Shown: piece after piece, positions 23,821-32,076 of the stretch
How positions within the stretch are numbered: the stretch's first letter is position 1
Layout of the letters: every line of letters starts with the position of its first letter
From: Oscillospiraceae bacterium
GTDB taxonomy: Bacteria; Bacillota; Clostridia; Oscillospirales; Ruminococcaceae
Length of the DNA stretch: 42,551 nucleotides
Assembly (NCBI GenBank): GCA_022508945.1
Contig: JAFLUE010000003.1
Coordinates: 1-42,551, forward strand
Direction of reading: 5' to 3'
The notes under the pieces: model-generated
What the model saw: only the letters and a program-made list of their open reading frames with translations
The model's database searches: none
Told to the model about the DNA's origin: nothing
Position numbers and translations under genes: made by a program

Positions 23821-23856
23821 AAAGCGCGTTCCTGTCAGAGCGCGCTTTAGTTTTTT
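23821..23856 (+). terminator. Terminator of the BspA-like gene
   Basis: AAAGCGCG and CGCGCTTT pair around a 12-nt loop, followed by AGTTTTTT. It starts 19 nt after the stop codon. Confidence 0.85.
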
Positions 23857-23898
23857 ATTCGAGCATAAAGAAATCGTCTCGCACAAGCGTACGGAACG
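23856..23898 (-). repeat. Degenerate copy 1 of the tRNA-fMet terminator repeat
   Basis: A 43-nt sequence matching 24610-24652 at about 37 of 43 positions by hand alignment. It starts TATTCGAGCATAAAGAAATC (plus strand). The stem arms are damaged. It lies downstream of the orphan gene 23980-24279. Confidence 0.8.
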
Positions 23899-23979
23899 CT
23901 GTTTTTGATATAAATGAATAATACTTTTCGACCTTAGGATTTTCAAAAAGTATTTACTTTTGTTATGATAAAACGGAAC

Positions 23980-24279
23980 TTATTTTATGACCCAATCACT
24001 TTTTTCGTCTTTTCTGTCCGCGCTGTGCCCATAATCCATTTCAGCCAGGTTTCCTACCGAATTATCCAGTTCATACGCCTCCGACAAAGCAATTATTTTT
24101 GCCTCGTCTTCATTATGATTATCTCCACATAAAAATTGCCAATACCCATCTTCATCATGCGTTACATGAAGTATCGGTCTTTCTTCATTAAGGACGTGAA
24201 TACAGGTGAACACAGCAGTATTGGGCTTGTCATGAAAAGGAAATGAATTCTTTTTATTTATCAGGTTAAATAGTCCCAT
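23980..24279 (-). CDS. Small orphan protein, possibly immunity-protein-like
   Basis: From the ATG at 24279 the protein has 99 aa, starting MGLFNLINKKNSFPFHDKPN. The core is FTCIHVLNEERPILHVTHDE then GYWQFLCGDNHNEDEAKIIA. It ends with charged residues and two Trp-containing segments. No signal peptide or TM is present. The pattern (CxHV...HDEDGxWQFLCG) recalls a family of small proteins seen in bacterial genomes near polymorphic-toxin immunity genes, but the family could not be named with confidence. The ORF track start is 26 residues early; GGAGG lies 6 nt before the ATG chosen. It is flanked by degenerate copies of the tRNA-fMet terminator. Confidence 0.7.
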   Translation of the reverse strand: MGLFNLINKKNSFPFHDKPNTAVFTCIHVLNEERPILHVTHDEDGYWQFLCGDNHNEDEAKIIALSEAYELDNSVGNLAEMDYGHSADRKDEKSDWVIK

Positions 24280-24297
24280 AATTCCTCCGTATCGTTG

Positions 24298-24340
24298 TAT
24301 TCGAGTATAAAGAAACCGTCCCACAGCAACTTGCAGGGCG
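24298..24340 (-). repeat. Degenerate copy 2 of the tRNA-fMet terminator repeat
   Basis: A 43-nt sequence matching 24610-24652 at about 34 of 43 positions by hand alignment. It starts TATTCGAGTATAAAGAAACC on the plus strand. It lies directly upstream of the ribosome site of the orphan gene 23980-24279. Its pairing is imperfect. Confidence 0.78.
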
Positions 24341-24420
24341 TGTTTGGTCAAGGGCATTGCCCTTGTGTCCGACCTTTATAAAAAGATTTTTTCGATAAGA
24401 ACGACATTATAAACATTCAC

Positions 24421-24527
24421 ACAATTCGCAAAAACAAGCAGAAACTGAACACGGGGCGAAGCGGAGTGTGAAGCGCTGCTTGGTTAGCGCAGCGCAGAGT
24501 AGATGCGGTGTGCGGTTTGCGAATTGT
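24421..24527. repeat. 107-nt palindromic element with inner hairpin (MITE-like or structured RNA)
   Basis: ACAATTCGCAAA and TTTGCGAATTGT form perfect 12-nt inverted ends. An inner hairpin pairs GCGCTGC with GCAGCGC. ATTCA occurs just outside both ends (24415-24419 and 24530-24534), which could be a 5-nt target duplication. No protein is encoded. The 300-nt stretch between the orphan gene leader and the tRNA holds this element, the next hairpin and terminator repeats, and nothing else recognised. Confidence 0.5.
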
Positions 24528-24543
24528 AGATTCAAATAAAAAC

Positions 24544-24582
24544 CAACAAAAATAGACCTGCAAAGCAAGGCTGTTTTTGTTG
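24544..24582. terminator. Terminator-like hairpin
   Basis: CAACAAAAA...CCT pairs with AGG...TTTTTGTTG, with a short loop and one or two irregular pairs. A/T runs inside the stem give it a terminator-like look in either direction. It follows the 107-nt palindromic element by 16 nt; the two together could be one non-coding transcript. Confidence 0.4.
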
Positions 24583-24609
24583 TCTAACCTTTACAAAAAG
24601 ATTTCGTTG

Positions 24610-24652
24610 TATTCGAGCAAAAAGAAATCGTCCCGCAACAGCGTGCGGGACG
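24610..24652 (-). terminator. Rho-independent terminator of tRNA-fMet (repeat copy 3)
   Basis: On the minus strand, CGTCCCGCA, a 6-nt loop and TGCGGGACG form a perfect 9-bp stem followed by ATTTCTTTTT. It begins 24 nt past the tRNA CCA. It is the intact member of the three-copy repeat. Confidence 0.88.
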
Positions 24653-24676
24653 TACTGTGTGCAGGGTTTGCCCTGC

Positions 24677-24753
<77 letters not shown>

Positions 24754-24785
24754 ATATTTTGCTGAATATTCACTCAACAAAAAAT

Positions 24786-24814
24786 ATTATACCACGCTGA
24801 AAATGATTTGTCAA
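24786..24814 (-). promoter_or_regulatory. Consensus promoter of tRNA-fMet
   Basis: On the minus strand, TTGACA and TATAAT are both perfect with a 17-nt spacer, about 32 nt before the mature tRNA 5' end. Confidence 0.92.
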
Positions 24815-24878
24815 TAGTTTTTTTAAAATTTATTTCACATTTTTATATAGGCTGCGAACTCCGTCGAAAAATAGGGAA

Positions 24879-27065
24879 TTAGATTCGGAACGAAAGGAAG
24901 AAAATATCGGGAAAGAAAAGCGCTGCCGAAATAAATGCCGTTAATATCGTTATGCACATTATCATGTGCTTTTTGTGGAACGGAATGCAAACGCGAATCA
25001 GCGACCAAAAGCATATCGCCGCCGTAAATAATACGCATATAGTTGAAGAAAAATCGTCCGAAATCTCATAAATTCTGCAGATTATCTCCGCCGCTATAAC
25101 ACCGACTGCCGCGGCTATGCCGAACGGGGCGGCGCGCTTAAGCGCATTTTTTGCAAAGCTTCCGCGTATAATGCCGAAATTCGGCTCTAATGTCAGCAGA
25201 AACGACGGCGCGCCAATCATAAGCGCGCTTATGAGCGTGAGCTGGATGGGCTTGAACGGATAATTGTACGGCAAAAAAAGCAGCAGCGCCGAAAGTATAA
25301 ACGAAAAAATCGTTTTCACAAGAAACAGCGCGGAGGAACGTTCGATGTTGTTTATACACCTGCGCCCCTCGTTTACACAATCTGCAAGAGAGGAAAAATC
25401 CGAGTTCATCAACACAAGTTCGCATACGCATCTTGCCGCGTCGCTTCCTGACTGCAAAGCCGCCGAACAGTCCGCCTCGATAAGCGCGGGAACGTCGTTT
25501 ACTCCGTCGCCGATCATTGCGACAGTATGTCCCGAGGCTTTGAGCGCTTTTATTATATTGACCTTCTGATCGGGTGTTGCTCTGCCAAATATCGCACAGT
25601 CTTCGGCAATCTCAGCTATTTTATCCGCTTTTATCTCGGACATATCCGCGCAGTTTCCCTCAAATCCGCATTTTCTTGCTATGTCCGCCACGGTTTCGGG
25701 ACTGTCGCCGCTTATTATCTTTAGCTGAACGCCTTGTTTTCTGAAAAACTCAAGCGCGCTTGACGCGGATGGTCTTATCGTATCCGAAAGCGTGATTACC
25801 GCTTTTGCGGATATGTCATTAGGCAATTTTCCGCCGATAATACGTTCTCTTGTATATGCAAGCACAAGTACTCTCAGTCCCGATTGCGAGTATTTTTTGC
25901 ATAGCTTATCACTTTTTAGAACAAACTCTTCCGCTCCGAGTATAAGGGTCCCGAATTTTTCAAAAACTGCCGCGCTCCATTTACGCTCGGACGAAAATTC
26001 AATAACCTCGAGCGGCTTTTCCGCGCTTTCTCCCGACAGAGAGCCTGCGATCGCCCTGAGCGTTGAATTCGGAGCTTCAAACGCGTTTACAAATGAAAAT
26101 AATGCGGCTTCGGCGTCAAAATTCTCGTCGATGAGGATGATATTTTCAAGCTTCGGTTTGCCTTCTGTGAGCGTACCTGTTTTGTCAATGCACAAAATAT
26201 CCACTCGTGACAGCCTTTCCGCGCAGTAAAGGTTTCGGCACAGTGTTTTCTTTCGCGCGAGCCGTATTGAGCTTACCGCGAGAGCTGTGCTTGTAAGCAG
26301 AAGCAAGCCCTCCGGTATCATTCCGATAAGCGCCGCCGCGGTCTGCTCTACGCTTTCGGAAAGCGGCGTTTCGGAAAAGAAATATGCTTTTGTAAACAAG
26401 ATCGCTCCGAACGGAAAAATGCATAATGAAATTATTTTCAAGATTTTATTTATGTCATTCATCATTGCCGAGGGGCGTTTGATCGGTCCTTTTGCCGAAG
26501 CGGTTATTTTCCCCGAAAAGCTGTCGTCTCCCACTCGAACAGCCTGAGCCTTGCAATATCCGCTTGTTATGAAGCTTCCCGAGTATAGCTCGTCACCCGT
26601 ACGCTTGGCTGTCGGTTCGCTTTCTCCCGTAAGCAGGCTTTCATTTACCTCGACCGTTCCGTCAAGCACCACACAGTCCGCGCAAACAGAGTTTCCGCTT
26701 CTTAAAACCATAATGTCGTTTTCGGCTACGTCCGTAAGATCTATCTCTATTTCCTTTCCGTCTCTAATAACGTTAGCTTTCGGAGAGGTAAGTATTTTCA
26801 GCTTGTCGAGCTTTATTTTCGCGCGTATCTCCTCAAAGATACCTATCGCCGCGTTTCCCGCAACGACCCCCATAAACAGCATATTTCTCCGGCTTCCTAC
26901 CATCGCTAAGGCTACCGCTATAATAACATTTATCAGATTAAAAAAAGTAAAAATATTGGAGCTTATTATTTTTCCGACGCTTTTTGTTTTTACTCCGCCG
27001 CTGTTCTTTTTCGCGGCTGCGGCTTCAGCAGAGCTTAGTCCCGAATTTATATCGATTTCTTTCAT
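24879..27065 (-). CDS. P-type cation-transporting ATPase
   Basis: An ATP-driven ion pump of 728 aa. The actuator domain has VEVNESLLTGESEP near residue 142. A PEGLLLLTSTALAVSS segment lies near residue 250 in the ion-binding helix. The phosphorylation site is CIDKTGTLTEGKP near residue 292, and the hinge motif MIGDGVNDVPALIEAD near residue 517. About ten TM helices are seen, with no N-terminal metal-binding CxxC domain. The IPEGL form and short N-terminus resemble the Ca2+/cation E1-E2 pumps of low-GC Gram-positives rather than heavy-metal (CPC) pumps. The ion cannot be determined. AGGAGGTGA sets the start; a promoter lies 85 nt upstream. Confidence 0.9.
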   Translation of the reverse strand: MKEIDINSGLSSAEAAAAKKNSGGVKTKSVGKIISSNIFTFFNLINVIIAVALAMVGSRRNMLFMGVVAGNAAIGIFEEIRAKIKLDKLKILTSPKANVIRDGKEIEIDLTDVAENDIMVLRSGNSVCADCVVLDGTVEVNESLLTGESEPTAKRTGDELYSGSFITSGYCKAQAVRVGDDSFSGKITASAKGPIKRPSAMMNDINKILKIISLCIFPFGAILFTKAYFFSETPLSESVEQTAAALIGMIPEGLLLLTSTALAVSSIRLARKKTLCRNLYCAERLSRVDILCIDKTGTLTEGKPKLENIILIDENFDAEAALFSFVNAFEAPNSTLRAIAGSLSGESAEKPLEVIEFSSERKWSAAVFEKFGTLILGAEEFVLKSDKLCKKYSQSGLRVLVLAYTRERIIGGKLPNDISAKAVITLSDTIRPSASSALEFFRKQGVQLKIISGDSPETVADIARKCGFEGNCADMSEIKADKIAEIAEDCAIFGRATPDQKVNIIKALKASGHTVAMIGDGVNDVPALIEADCSAALQSGSDAARCVCELVLMNSDFSSLADCVNEGRRCINNIERSSALFLVKTIFSFILSALLLFLPYNYPFKPIQLTLISALMIGAPSFLLTLEPNFGIIRGSFAKNALKRAAPFGIAAAVGVIAAEIICRIYEISDDFSSTICVLFTAAICFWSLIRVCIPFHKKHMIMCITILTAFISAALFFPDIFFLSFRI

Positions 27066-27148
27066 TTTTTCACCTCCTCAGATGACAGTCTTACATCGCA
27101 TTTGCATTTTTTTCATGATTATAATTTGATTTTGTATCGCTGTTGATA

Positions 27149-27177
27149 ATTATAACCATATAAATCTTGTATGTTAA
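27149..27177 (-). promoter_or_regulatory. Sigma-A promoter of the P-type ATPase gene
   Basis: On the minus strand, TTAACA and TATAAT are spaced by 17 nt, matching consensus at 11 of 12 positions. It leaves a leader of about 75 nt. Confidence 0.7.
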
Positions 27178-27217
27178 TGATGTTATATGATAAATATGTG
27201 AAAATTTCTCTTACCTC

Positions 27218-27246
27218 TTGATTTATCATTTTGTTTATGTTATAAT
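27218..27246 (+). promoter_or_regulatory. Sigma-A promoter of the citrate synthase gene
   Basis: TTGATT and TATAAT are spaced by 17 nt, matching consensus at 10 of 12 positions. Transcription would start near 27253, about 200 nt before the gltA start codon. Confidence 0.75.
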
Positions 27247-27252
27247 CAATAT

Positions 27253-27450
27253 AATACACATTAAACAGGAAGTTCGGACTGTCGAAAAAATCATCCGATT
27301 TGTCAGCCGCACCATTGCAGCCTTTATGGTCAGCCGTGGCGCGACTTACTTGTATCTGAGAGCTTACGGCGGTCTGAAAACAGGCATTTTAGCAGGAGGA
27401 AAAACTGTCTGTTTTCTGTTTTGGGGAAGTCTTAGAAAGAGAGGTATTAT
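27253..27450 (+). promoter_or_regulatory. Long untranslated leader of citrate synthase
   Basis: About 200 nt lie between the predicted transcription start and the gltA ATG. The octamer GTCAGCCG occurs twice, and AAAACAG pairs with a later CTGTTTT. It matches no riboswitch class recognised here. The in-frame ORF listed at 27218-27454 begins inside the promoter and has no ribosome site, so the leader is treated as non-coding. Confidence 0.4.
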
Positions 27451-28782
27451 ATGACAGATGAGATCAGAGTATACGCGGCGGAAAAGCAGGAATTATGCAG
27501 AAAAAACGATTATATTTCCGATGAGCTTTTCAAAAAATACGGAGTAAACCGCGGACTTCGTGATGTAAACGGAAAGGGAGTTCTTACGGGACTTACCTCA
27601 ATCTCAAAAATGGTTTCTTTTACTAAGGACGAAAACGGAAATGAAGTTCCCTGTGACGGAGAGCTGTGGTATCGCGGATATAATGTCAGGGATCTTGTGT
27701 CTATGTGCGGGGACAGTTGTTTCGGCTTTGAAAAAACGGCATATCTTCTTATGTTCGGAGAGATGCCGGATGAGGAGGAAACAGAACGGTTTAAGAATAT
27801 TCTGGGAATGTGCCGTTCGCTTCCGACAAATTTTACGCGCGACGTCATTATGAAAGCGCCGAGTAAGGATATTATGAACTCAATGACAAGAAGTATTCTT
27901 ACTCTTGCGTCATACGATCCGACCACGCTTTCAGGATCGCTTGAGGACAGCCTTTACCAGTGCATAAAGCTTACGGCGGAGTTTCCGATGCTCGCGGTAT
28001 ATGCTTATCATGCCTATAACCACTATGAAAACGATGAGAGTATGTATATCCACCGTCCCGACAGCGCCCTTTCGACCGCGGAAAATCTGCTTATGATGCT
28101 TCGTCCTAACAGACAGTATTCCGCGCTTGAGGCTAAGGTCTTAGACGTTGCGCTTATGCTTCATATGGAACACGGCGGAGGAAACAACTCCACCTTTACC
28201 ACGCGCGTCGTTACTTCGTCCGGTTCGGATACTTATTCCACAATTGCCGCGGCAATGTCGTCGCTTAAAGGACCAAAGCACGGCGGAGCCAATATGAAGG
28301 TAATGGAGATGATGGAAAATATCCGCGAAAATGTTAAAGACCCGAAGGACTATGAGGAAGTATACGAGTATCTCGGGAAAATTTTAGCGGGAGAGGCGTT
28401 TGACCGTAAGGGACTAATTTACGGAATGGGACACGCGGTATATTCGCTTTCCGACCCGAGAGAAAGAATTTTCAGAGGCTTTGTTGAAAAGCTTGCTACA
28501 GAGAAAAGGCGCGAGGACGATATGCTGCTTTACAAGTACATTGAGGACGCTGCGCCGAAGCTTATTGCCGAGAAACGCAAGATAATGAAAGGCGTAAGCC
28601 CGAACGTTGACTTTTACAGCGGCTTTGTATATGATATGCTCGGTATCCCCACAGAGCTTTTCACTGCTATTTTCGCCGTTGCGAGAATAGCGGGCTGGAG
28701 CGCGCACAGACTTGAGGAACTTACAAGCGCGGGAAAAATCATTCGTCCCGCTTATATGAGCGTTATGAAGGAGCTTGACTGA
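27451..28782 (+). CDS. gltA: Citrate synthase
   Basis: Condenses oxaloacetate and acetyl-CoA to citrate. The 443-aa protein has the catalytic and substrate segments of the family: ELWYRGYNVRDLV near residue 75, LHMEHGGGNNSTFTTRVVTS near residue 238, SLKGPKHGGANMKVMEMM near residue 275, GMGHAVYSLSDPRE near residue 330, and the catalytic Asp in VDFYSGFVYDMLGI near residue 390. GAGAGG precedes the ATG. It sits alone between its promoter and a strong terminator. No aconitase or isocitrate dehydrogenase gene is nearby. 2-methylcitrate synthases are relatives, but the sequence fits the clostridial citrate synthase type. Confidence 0.93.
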   Translation: MTDEIRVYAAEKQELCRKNDYISDELFKKYGVNRGLRDVNGKGVLTGLTSISKMVSFTKDENGNEVPCDGELWYRGYNVRDLVSMCGDSCFGFEKTAYLLMFGEMPDEEETERFKNILGMCRSLPTNFTRDVIMKAPSKDIMNSMTRSILTLASYDPTTLSGSLEDSLYQCIKLTAEFPMLAVYAYHAYNHYENDESMYIHRPDSALSTAENLLMMLRPNRQYSALEAKVLDVALMLHMEHGGGNNSTFTTRVVTSSGSDTYSTIAAAMSSLKGPKHGGANMKVMEMMENIRENVKDPKDYEEVYEYLGKILAGEAFDRKGLIYGMGHAVYSLSDPRERIFRGFVEKLATEKRREDDMLLYKYIEDAAPKLIAEKRKIMKGVSPNVDFYSGFVYDMLGIPTELFTAIFAVARIAGWSAHRLEELTSAGKIIRPAYMSVMKELD

Positions 28783-28822
28783 GAACCGCTTTATGATATT
28801 TTTTGAGTATGTAAATCCGATA

Positions 28823-28856
28823 TTCGGAGCCGTAAAGCGCGGCTCCGAAATTTTTT
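28823..28856 (+). terminator. Terminator of gltA
   Basis: TTCGGAGCC and GGCTCCGAA form a 9-bp stem with a 9-nt loop followed by ATTTTTT. Confidence 0.92.
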
Positions 28857-28867
28857 GCAATTTCCTA

Positions 28868-28896
28868 TTGAAATGAAAGCAAAAAAGTATTATAAT
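28868..28896 (+). promoter_or_regulatory. Sigma-A promoter of zapA-U32 operon
   Basis: TTGAAA and TATAAT are spaced by 17 nt, matching consensus at 11 of 12 positions. It begins 12 nt after the gltA terminator. Confidence 0.85.
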
Positions 28897-28933
28897 AAAT
28901 ATATATACATTTTTTGAAAGGACGTTTAAGTCA

Positions 28934-30052
28934 ATGCTGAACGAAAAAATCACGGTAACGATCGGCGGAAGAAATTATAAGCTTGTTACAGACAACGCGA
29001 AGGTACTCGTTTCCGCCGCCGAAAAAATAGATAAAAAAATGACGGAATACTGTACGGAGAATATCGATCTGCGCCGTGACGACGCGGCGGTTTACTCCGC
29101 ACTCGAGCTTTCAAATGAGCTTATCGAAATGCAGATAAAGCTTGACGGCGCAAACTCCGAGATCGCGCGGCTCAAAACTATGGAAGCCGAAAGTAAGGCG
29201 GCGCTTGACGAAAACCGGAAGCTCAGAAGCGACAGCAGTGAACTGCAAAAGCTGAAAGCAGAATTCGATAAGCTTACAAAGCGCTTTTCGGAGCTTGAGG
29301 GGAAAAATGAACAGCTTGCGGAGACCCTAAAATCCGCAAACGAAAAGGCGGCTGAATGCGAAAGACTTAAAACACAGCTCTCCTCCGCGGAAAAGAATAT
29401 TTCCGAGCTTACAAAGAAAAATTCCGACCTTTCGCGCATATCGGGTGAAAATGCCGCTGAGATCGAAAAACAGAAGAAGACGGTTTCCGAGCGCGATAAG
29501 CGTATTTCGGAGCTTGAAAACGAAAATAATAAAGCGGTTAAAGTGACAGAAGAAAACAAGCGCCTGCTTACAAAGCTTGATAAAGCAATGAATTTTGAGG
29601 AGGCATTCAACCGAGAGAAATCGCGGGCGGATAAAGCCGAAGCGGAAGCCAAGAAGCAAAAGGAGCTTCTCGAAGATCTTCAGAGCAAAAAAGGAAAAGA
29701 AGACGATTTTGACGAGCTTGCGGCGGCATATGACGAGCTTGAAAAAAATAATAAAGAGCTAAAAGAAACAATAACCGAGCTTTCCGCTAAAAATAAGGAT
29801 TTTGACAGGATCTGCTCGGATCTTAACGAACTTAAGGTAAGATATTCGCAGATCGAAAGTGAAAATGCCGCGTTAAAGATGGCAGATGAACAAGGACCTC
29901 TCGCAGAGCTTGAAAAAACAAAGGAAGAACTTTCCGCACTCACCGTTAAAAATGCTGAGCTTATTCGCGAGATTAAATCGCTGAAAAAGACAAACGCTTC
30001 GCTTGATAAGCAGGTAAAAGAGATGCTTGAGGACGGTCAGCTTACGCTATGA
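28934..30052 (+). CDS. zapA: ZapA-domain cell division protein with very long coiled coil
   Basis: ZapA binds and bundles FtsZ filaments at the Z-ring. Residues 1-85 are a typical ZapA domain (KITVTIGGRNYKLVTDNAKV, then LVSAAEKIDKKMTEY and a helix ending ALELSNELIEMQIKLD). Normal ZapA is ~85-110 aa. Here about 280 further residues form an almost uninterrupted heptad-like coiled coil rich in E, K, L and A (SELEGKNEQLAETLKSANEK and similar). No signal peptide or TM is present, so it is cytoplasmic. AAAGGA precedes the ATG. Its stop overlaps the next gene's start (ATGA). The N-terminal call is secure; the function of the extension is unknown. Confidence 0.88.
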   Translation: MLNEKITVTIGGRNYKLVTDNAKVLVSAAEKIDKKMTEYCTENIDLRRDDAAVYSALELSNELIEMQIKLDGANSEIARLKTMEAESKAALDENRKLRSDSSELQKLKAEFDKLTKRFSELEGKNEQLAETLKSANEKAAECERLKTQLSSAEKNISELTKKNSDLSRISGENAAEIEKQKKTVSERDKRISELENENNKAVKVTEENKRLLTKLDKAMNFEEAFNREKSRADKAEAEAKKQKELLEDLQSKKGKEDDFDELAAAYDELEKNNKELKETITELSAKNKDFDRICSDLNELKVRYSQIESENAALKMADEQGPLAELEKTKEELSALTVKNAELIREIKSLKKTNASLDKQVKEMLEDGQLTL

Positions 30053-32076
30053 GCGAAATTCTTGCGCCATGCGGAAGCTTTGAAAGTCTGAAGGCGGCTC
30101 TTAATTCGGGGGCTGACGCCGTTTATTTAGGTTTAAAGCGGTTTTCCGCAAGAAAAAACGCCGAGAATTTTTCGGACGAGGAGCTGTATAAAGCGACAAT
30201 TGAATGTCACAAACGCGGAGTAAAGCTTTATGTCGCGCTTAATACGCTTGTTTATGACGACGAGCTTAAGGATCTTGCGGAATGTGTGAAATTAGCTGCG
30301 AAAAGCGGAGCGGACGGAATAATTGTTCAGGACTTGGGAGCAGCGGCGCTTATCCGCAAAATATGCCCCGAAATGCCGCGGCACGCTTCAACGCAGATGA
30401 CACTCAACAGCGTTTCGGGAGTAAAAGCCGCACATGAACTCGGTTTTTCAAGAGCGGTTATCGGTCGTGAGCTTTCAAGGGAAGAGATAATGAAAATAAG
30501 CCGCGAAGCGGAGATTGAGCTTGAAATTTTCGTACATGGAGCGCTTTGCACATCGGTAAGCGGTCAGTGTTATATGAGCGCGTTTTTTGGCGGAAGAAGC
30601 GGGAACCGCGGACTTTGCGCCCAGCCATGCCGTCTTGATTTCAGCGTAAACGGCAGGCACAATGTGATCTCGCTTAAGGATAGTTCGATCGTAAAAGCGC
30701 TTCCCAAGCTTCCTGAAATTGCCTCGTTTAAGATCGAGGGCAGAATGAAGCGTCCGGAGTATGTCTCGTGTGCGGTCGATGCGTGTGTGAAAAGCCTTAG
30801 CTTACAGGAATACGACGAAGAGCGCTTAAAAAACGTTTTTTCTCGCGGCGGACTTACCGACGGTTATTTCTCGGGAAATTACAGCGATATGAACGGCATT
30901 CGCGGAAAAGACGACGTTGATTTTTCCGCAAAAGCGTTAAGCTCAATCCGCGGAATATACAAGGACGAGTTTCCGAGAATTAAGGTCGATATCAAAGTAA
31001 AAATAAAGTCGGGAGAACAGATTTTTGCGTCTGCATATTGCTGCTTCGGCGAGGTCAGCGCTGTAAGCTGTTCGGTTCCCGAAAAGGCGGTAGGACAACC
31101 GCTCGGTTCAAAAGACGTATGCGGCAGAATGTCAAAGCTAGGGGGAACTCAGTTTATCGCGGGCAGTATCGAAGCGGACGTTGAGGACGGACTTTATGCT
31201 TCGGCGTCGGCGCTTAACGCTTTAAGACGAGATATCTGTGAAAAGCTCGAAAAACTTGTTCTTGAAAAGAACACGCCGAGATACAGAATATTTGAGCCGA
31301 GCTTTCCCGAAATAAAGCGTTCTTTGCCGAAAAAAACCGTATACCGCGCTGAGGTTCGGAACGCCGAACAGCTCATGCAGGCAGTCGGGCTGCCGTTTGA
31401 AATGATTTACGCGCCGCTTGAACTGCTTAGTGATAAAACGCAAAACAAGGAAAAGATAGCTGTGGCGCTGCCGCTGATATTGAATGAAGAAGCTGACAGA
31501 AAGCAGCTTTTAAAGCTTCGCGAGGTCGGCTTTGAACACGGCTTTGCTCAAACGCTTGAACACGCACAGTTATTAAAGGAATTCGGATTTAAGCTTCACG
31601 GCGGCTTCAGGATGAATCTTCTGAACAGCCTTTCCGCAAGGTCTTGTGAGGATTTTGGATTTTCGGATATAACGCTGTCTGTAGAGGGCGAGGCCGCAAA
31701 ATTATCTGAGATATGCTGTAATATTCCCACGGGTATTGTCGCATACGGAAAGCTTCCGCTTACGCTTATGCGCCGCTGTCCTATCGCTGACGGAAGACCG
31801 TGCGGAGCGAGCGGAGGGAAAAACGGCTGTGAAAAACGGATATTCGACCGCTTTGGGAGGGAGATACCGATTTTGTGCGGCGGCAGAAGCGTCGAACTTT
31901 TGAATCCCGATCCGCTTATTTTAAGCGACAAGCCGGAGGTTTTGAGAAAATTTGATTTTGTTGTGTTCAATTTTACGGATGAAAGAGATCTGAAGTGTAT
32001 TGCGGAGATGTATGAAAATAAAGTTGACCCAAGCGGAAGGTTTACACGCGGAATGACATTTGAAGGCGTAATTTAA
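30049..32076 (+). CDS. U32-family protein (RlhA/TrhP-like RNA hydroxylation family)
   Basis: The 675-aa protein begins MSEILAPCGSFESLKAALNS. It has the U32 signature around residues 160-195 (LEIFVHGALCTSVSGQCYMS...GNRGLCAQPCR) with its conserved Cys residues. A C-terminal DUF3656-like region follows, with more Cys (LMRRCPIADGRPCGASGGKN). These were first called collagenases, but studied members (RlhA, TrhP/YegQ) are needed for hydroxylation of 23S rRNA C2501 or tRNA wobble uridine. The two-part architecture matches RlhA best. It is translationally coupled to the ZapA-like gene; that pairing is common in Firmicutes. Confidence 0.88.
   Translation: MSEILAPCGSFESLKAALNSGADAVYLGLKRFSARKNAENFSDEELYKATIECHKRGVKLYVALNTLVYDDELKDLAECVKLAAKSGADGIIVQDLGAAALIRKICPEMPRHASTQMTLNSVSGVKAAHELGFSRAVIGRELSREEIMKISREAEIELEIFVHGALCTSVSGQCYMSAFFGGRSGNRGLCAQPCRLDFSVNGRHNVISLKDSSIVKALPKLPEIASFKIEGRMKRPEYVSCAVDACVKSLSLQEYDEERLKNVFSRGGLTDGYFSGNYSDMNGIRGKDDVDFSAKALSSIRGIYKDEFPRIKVDIKVKIKSGEQIFASAYCCFGEVSAVSCSVPEKAVGQPLGSKDVCGRMSKLGGTQFIAGSIEADVEDGLYASASALNALRRDICEKLEKLVLEKNTPRYRIFEPSFPEIKRSLPKKTVYRAEVRNAEQLMQAVGLPFEMIYAPLELLSDKTQNKEKIAVALPLILNEEADRKQLLKLREVGFEHGFAQTLEHAQLLKEFGFKLHGGFRMNLLNSLSARSCEDFGFSDITLSVEGEAAKLSEICCNIPTGIVAYGKLPLTLMRRCPIADGRPCGASGGKNGCEKRIFDRFGREIPILCGGRSVELLNPDPLILSDKPEVLRKFDFVVFNFTDERDLKCIAEMYENKVDPSGRFTRGMTFEGVI

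Noticed and set aside
23856-24652. CRISPR array from the three 43-nt repeats
   Set aside because: The copies are spaced by 270-400 nt, are divergent, include a terminator hairpin and enclose a gene; no regular spacers or cas genes are seen.
19033-24676. Classical insertion sequence or prophage in the accessory region
   Set aside because: No transposase, integrase or phage gene is present, so the repeats are reported as such without calling a known mobile element.
27218-27454. 78-aa ORF upstream of citrate synthase
   Set aside because: Its start lies inside the -35 hexamer of the gltA promoter, no later in-frame start has a ribosome site, and the product resembles nothing known. Treated as untranslated leader.
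28414-28953. 179-aa minus-strand ORF across the gltA end
   Set aside because: It runs antisense through citrate synthase and the gltA terminator and has no family features; a shadow ORF.
29092-29652. 186-aa minus-strand Ser/Phe-rich ORF
   Set aside because: It is the mirror of the E/K-rich coiled-coil coding sequence of the ZapA-like gene, a typical shadow of biased codons.
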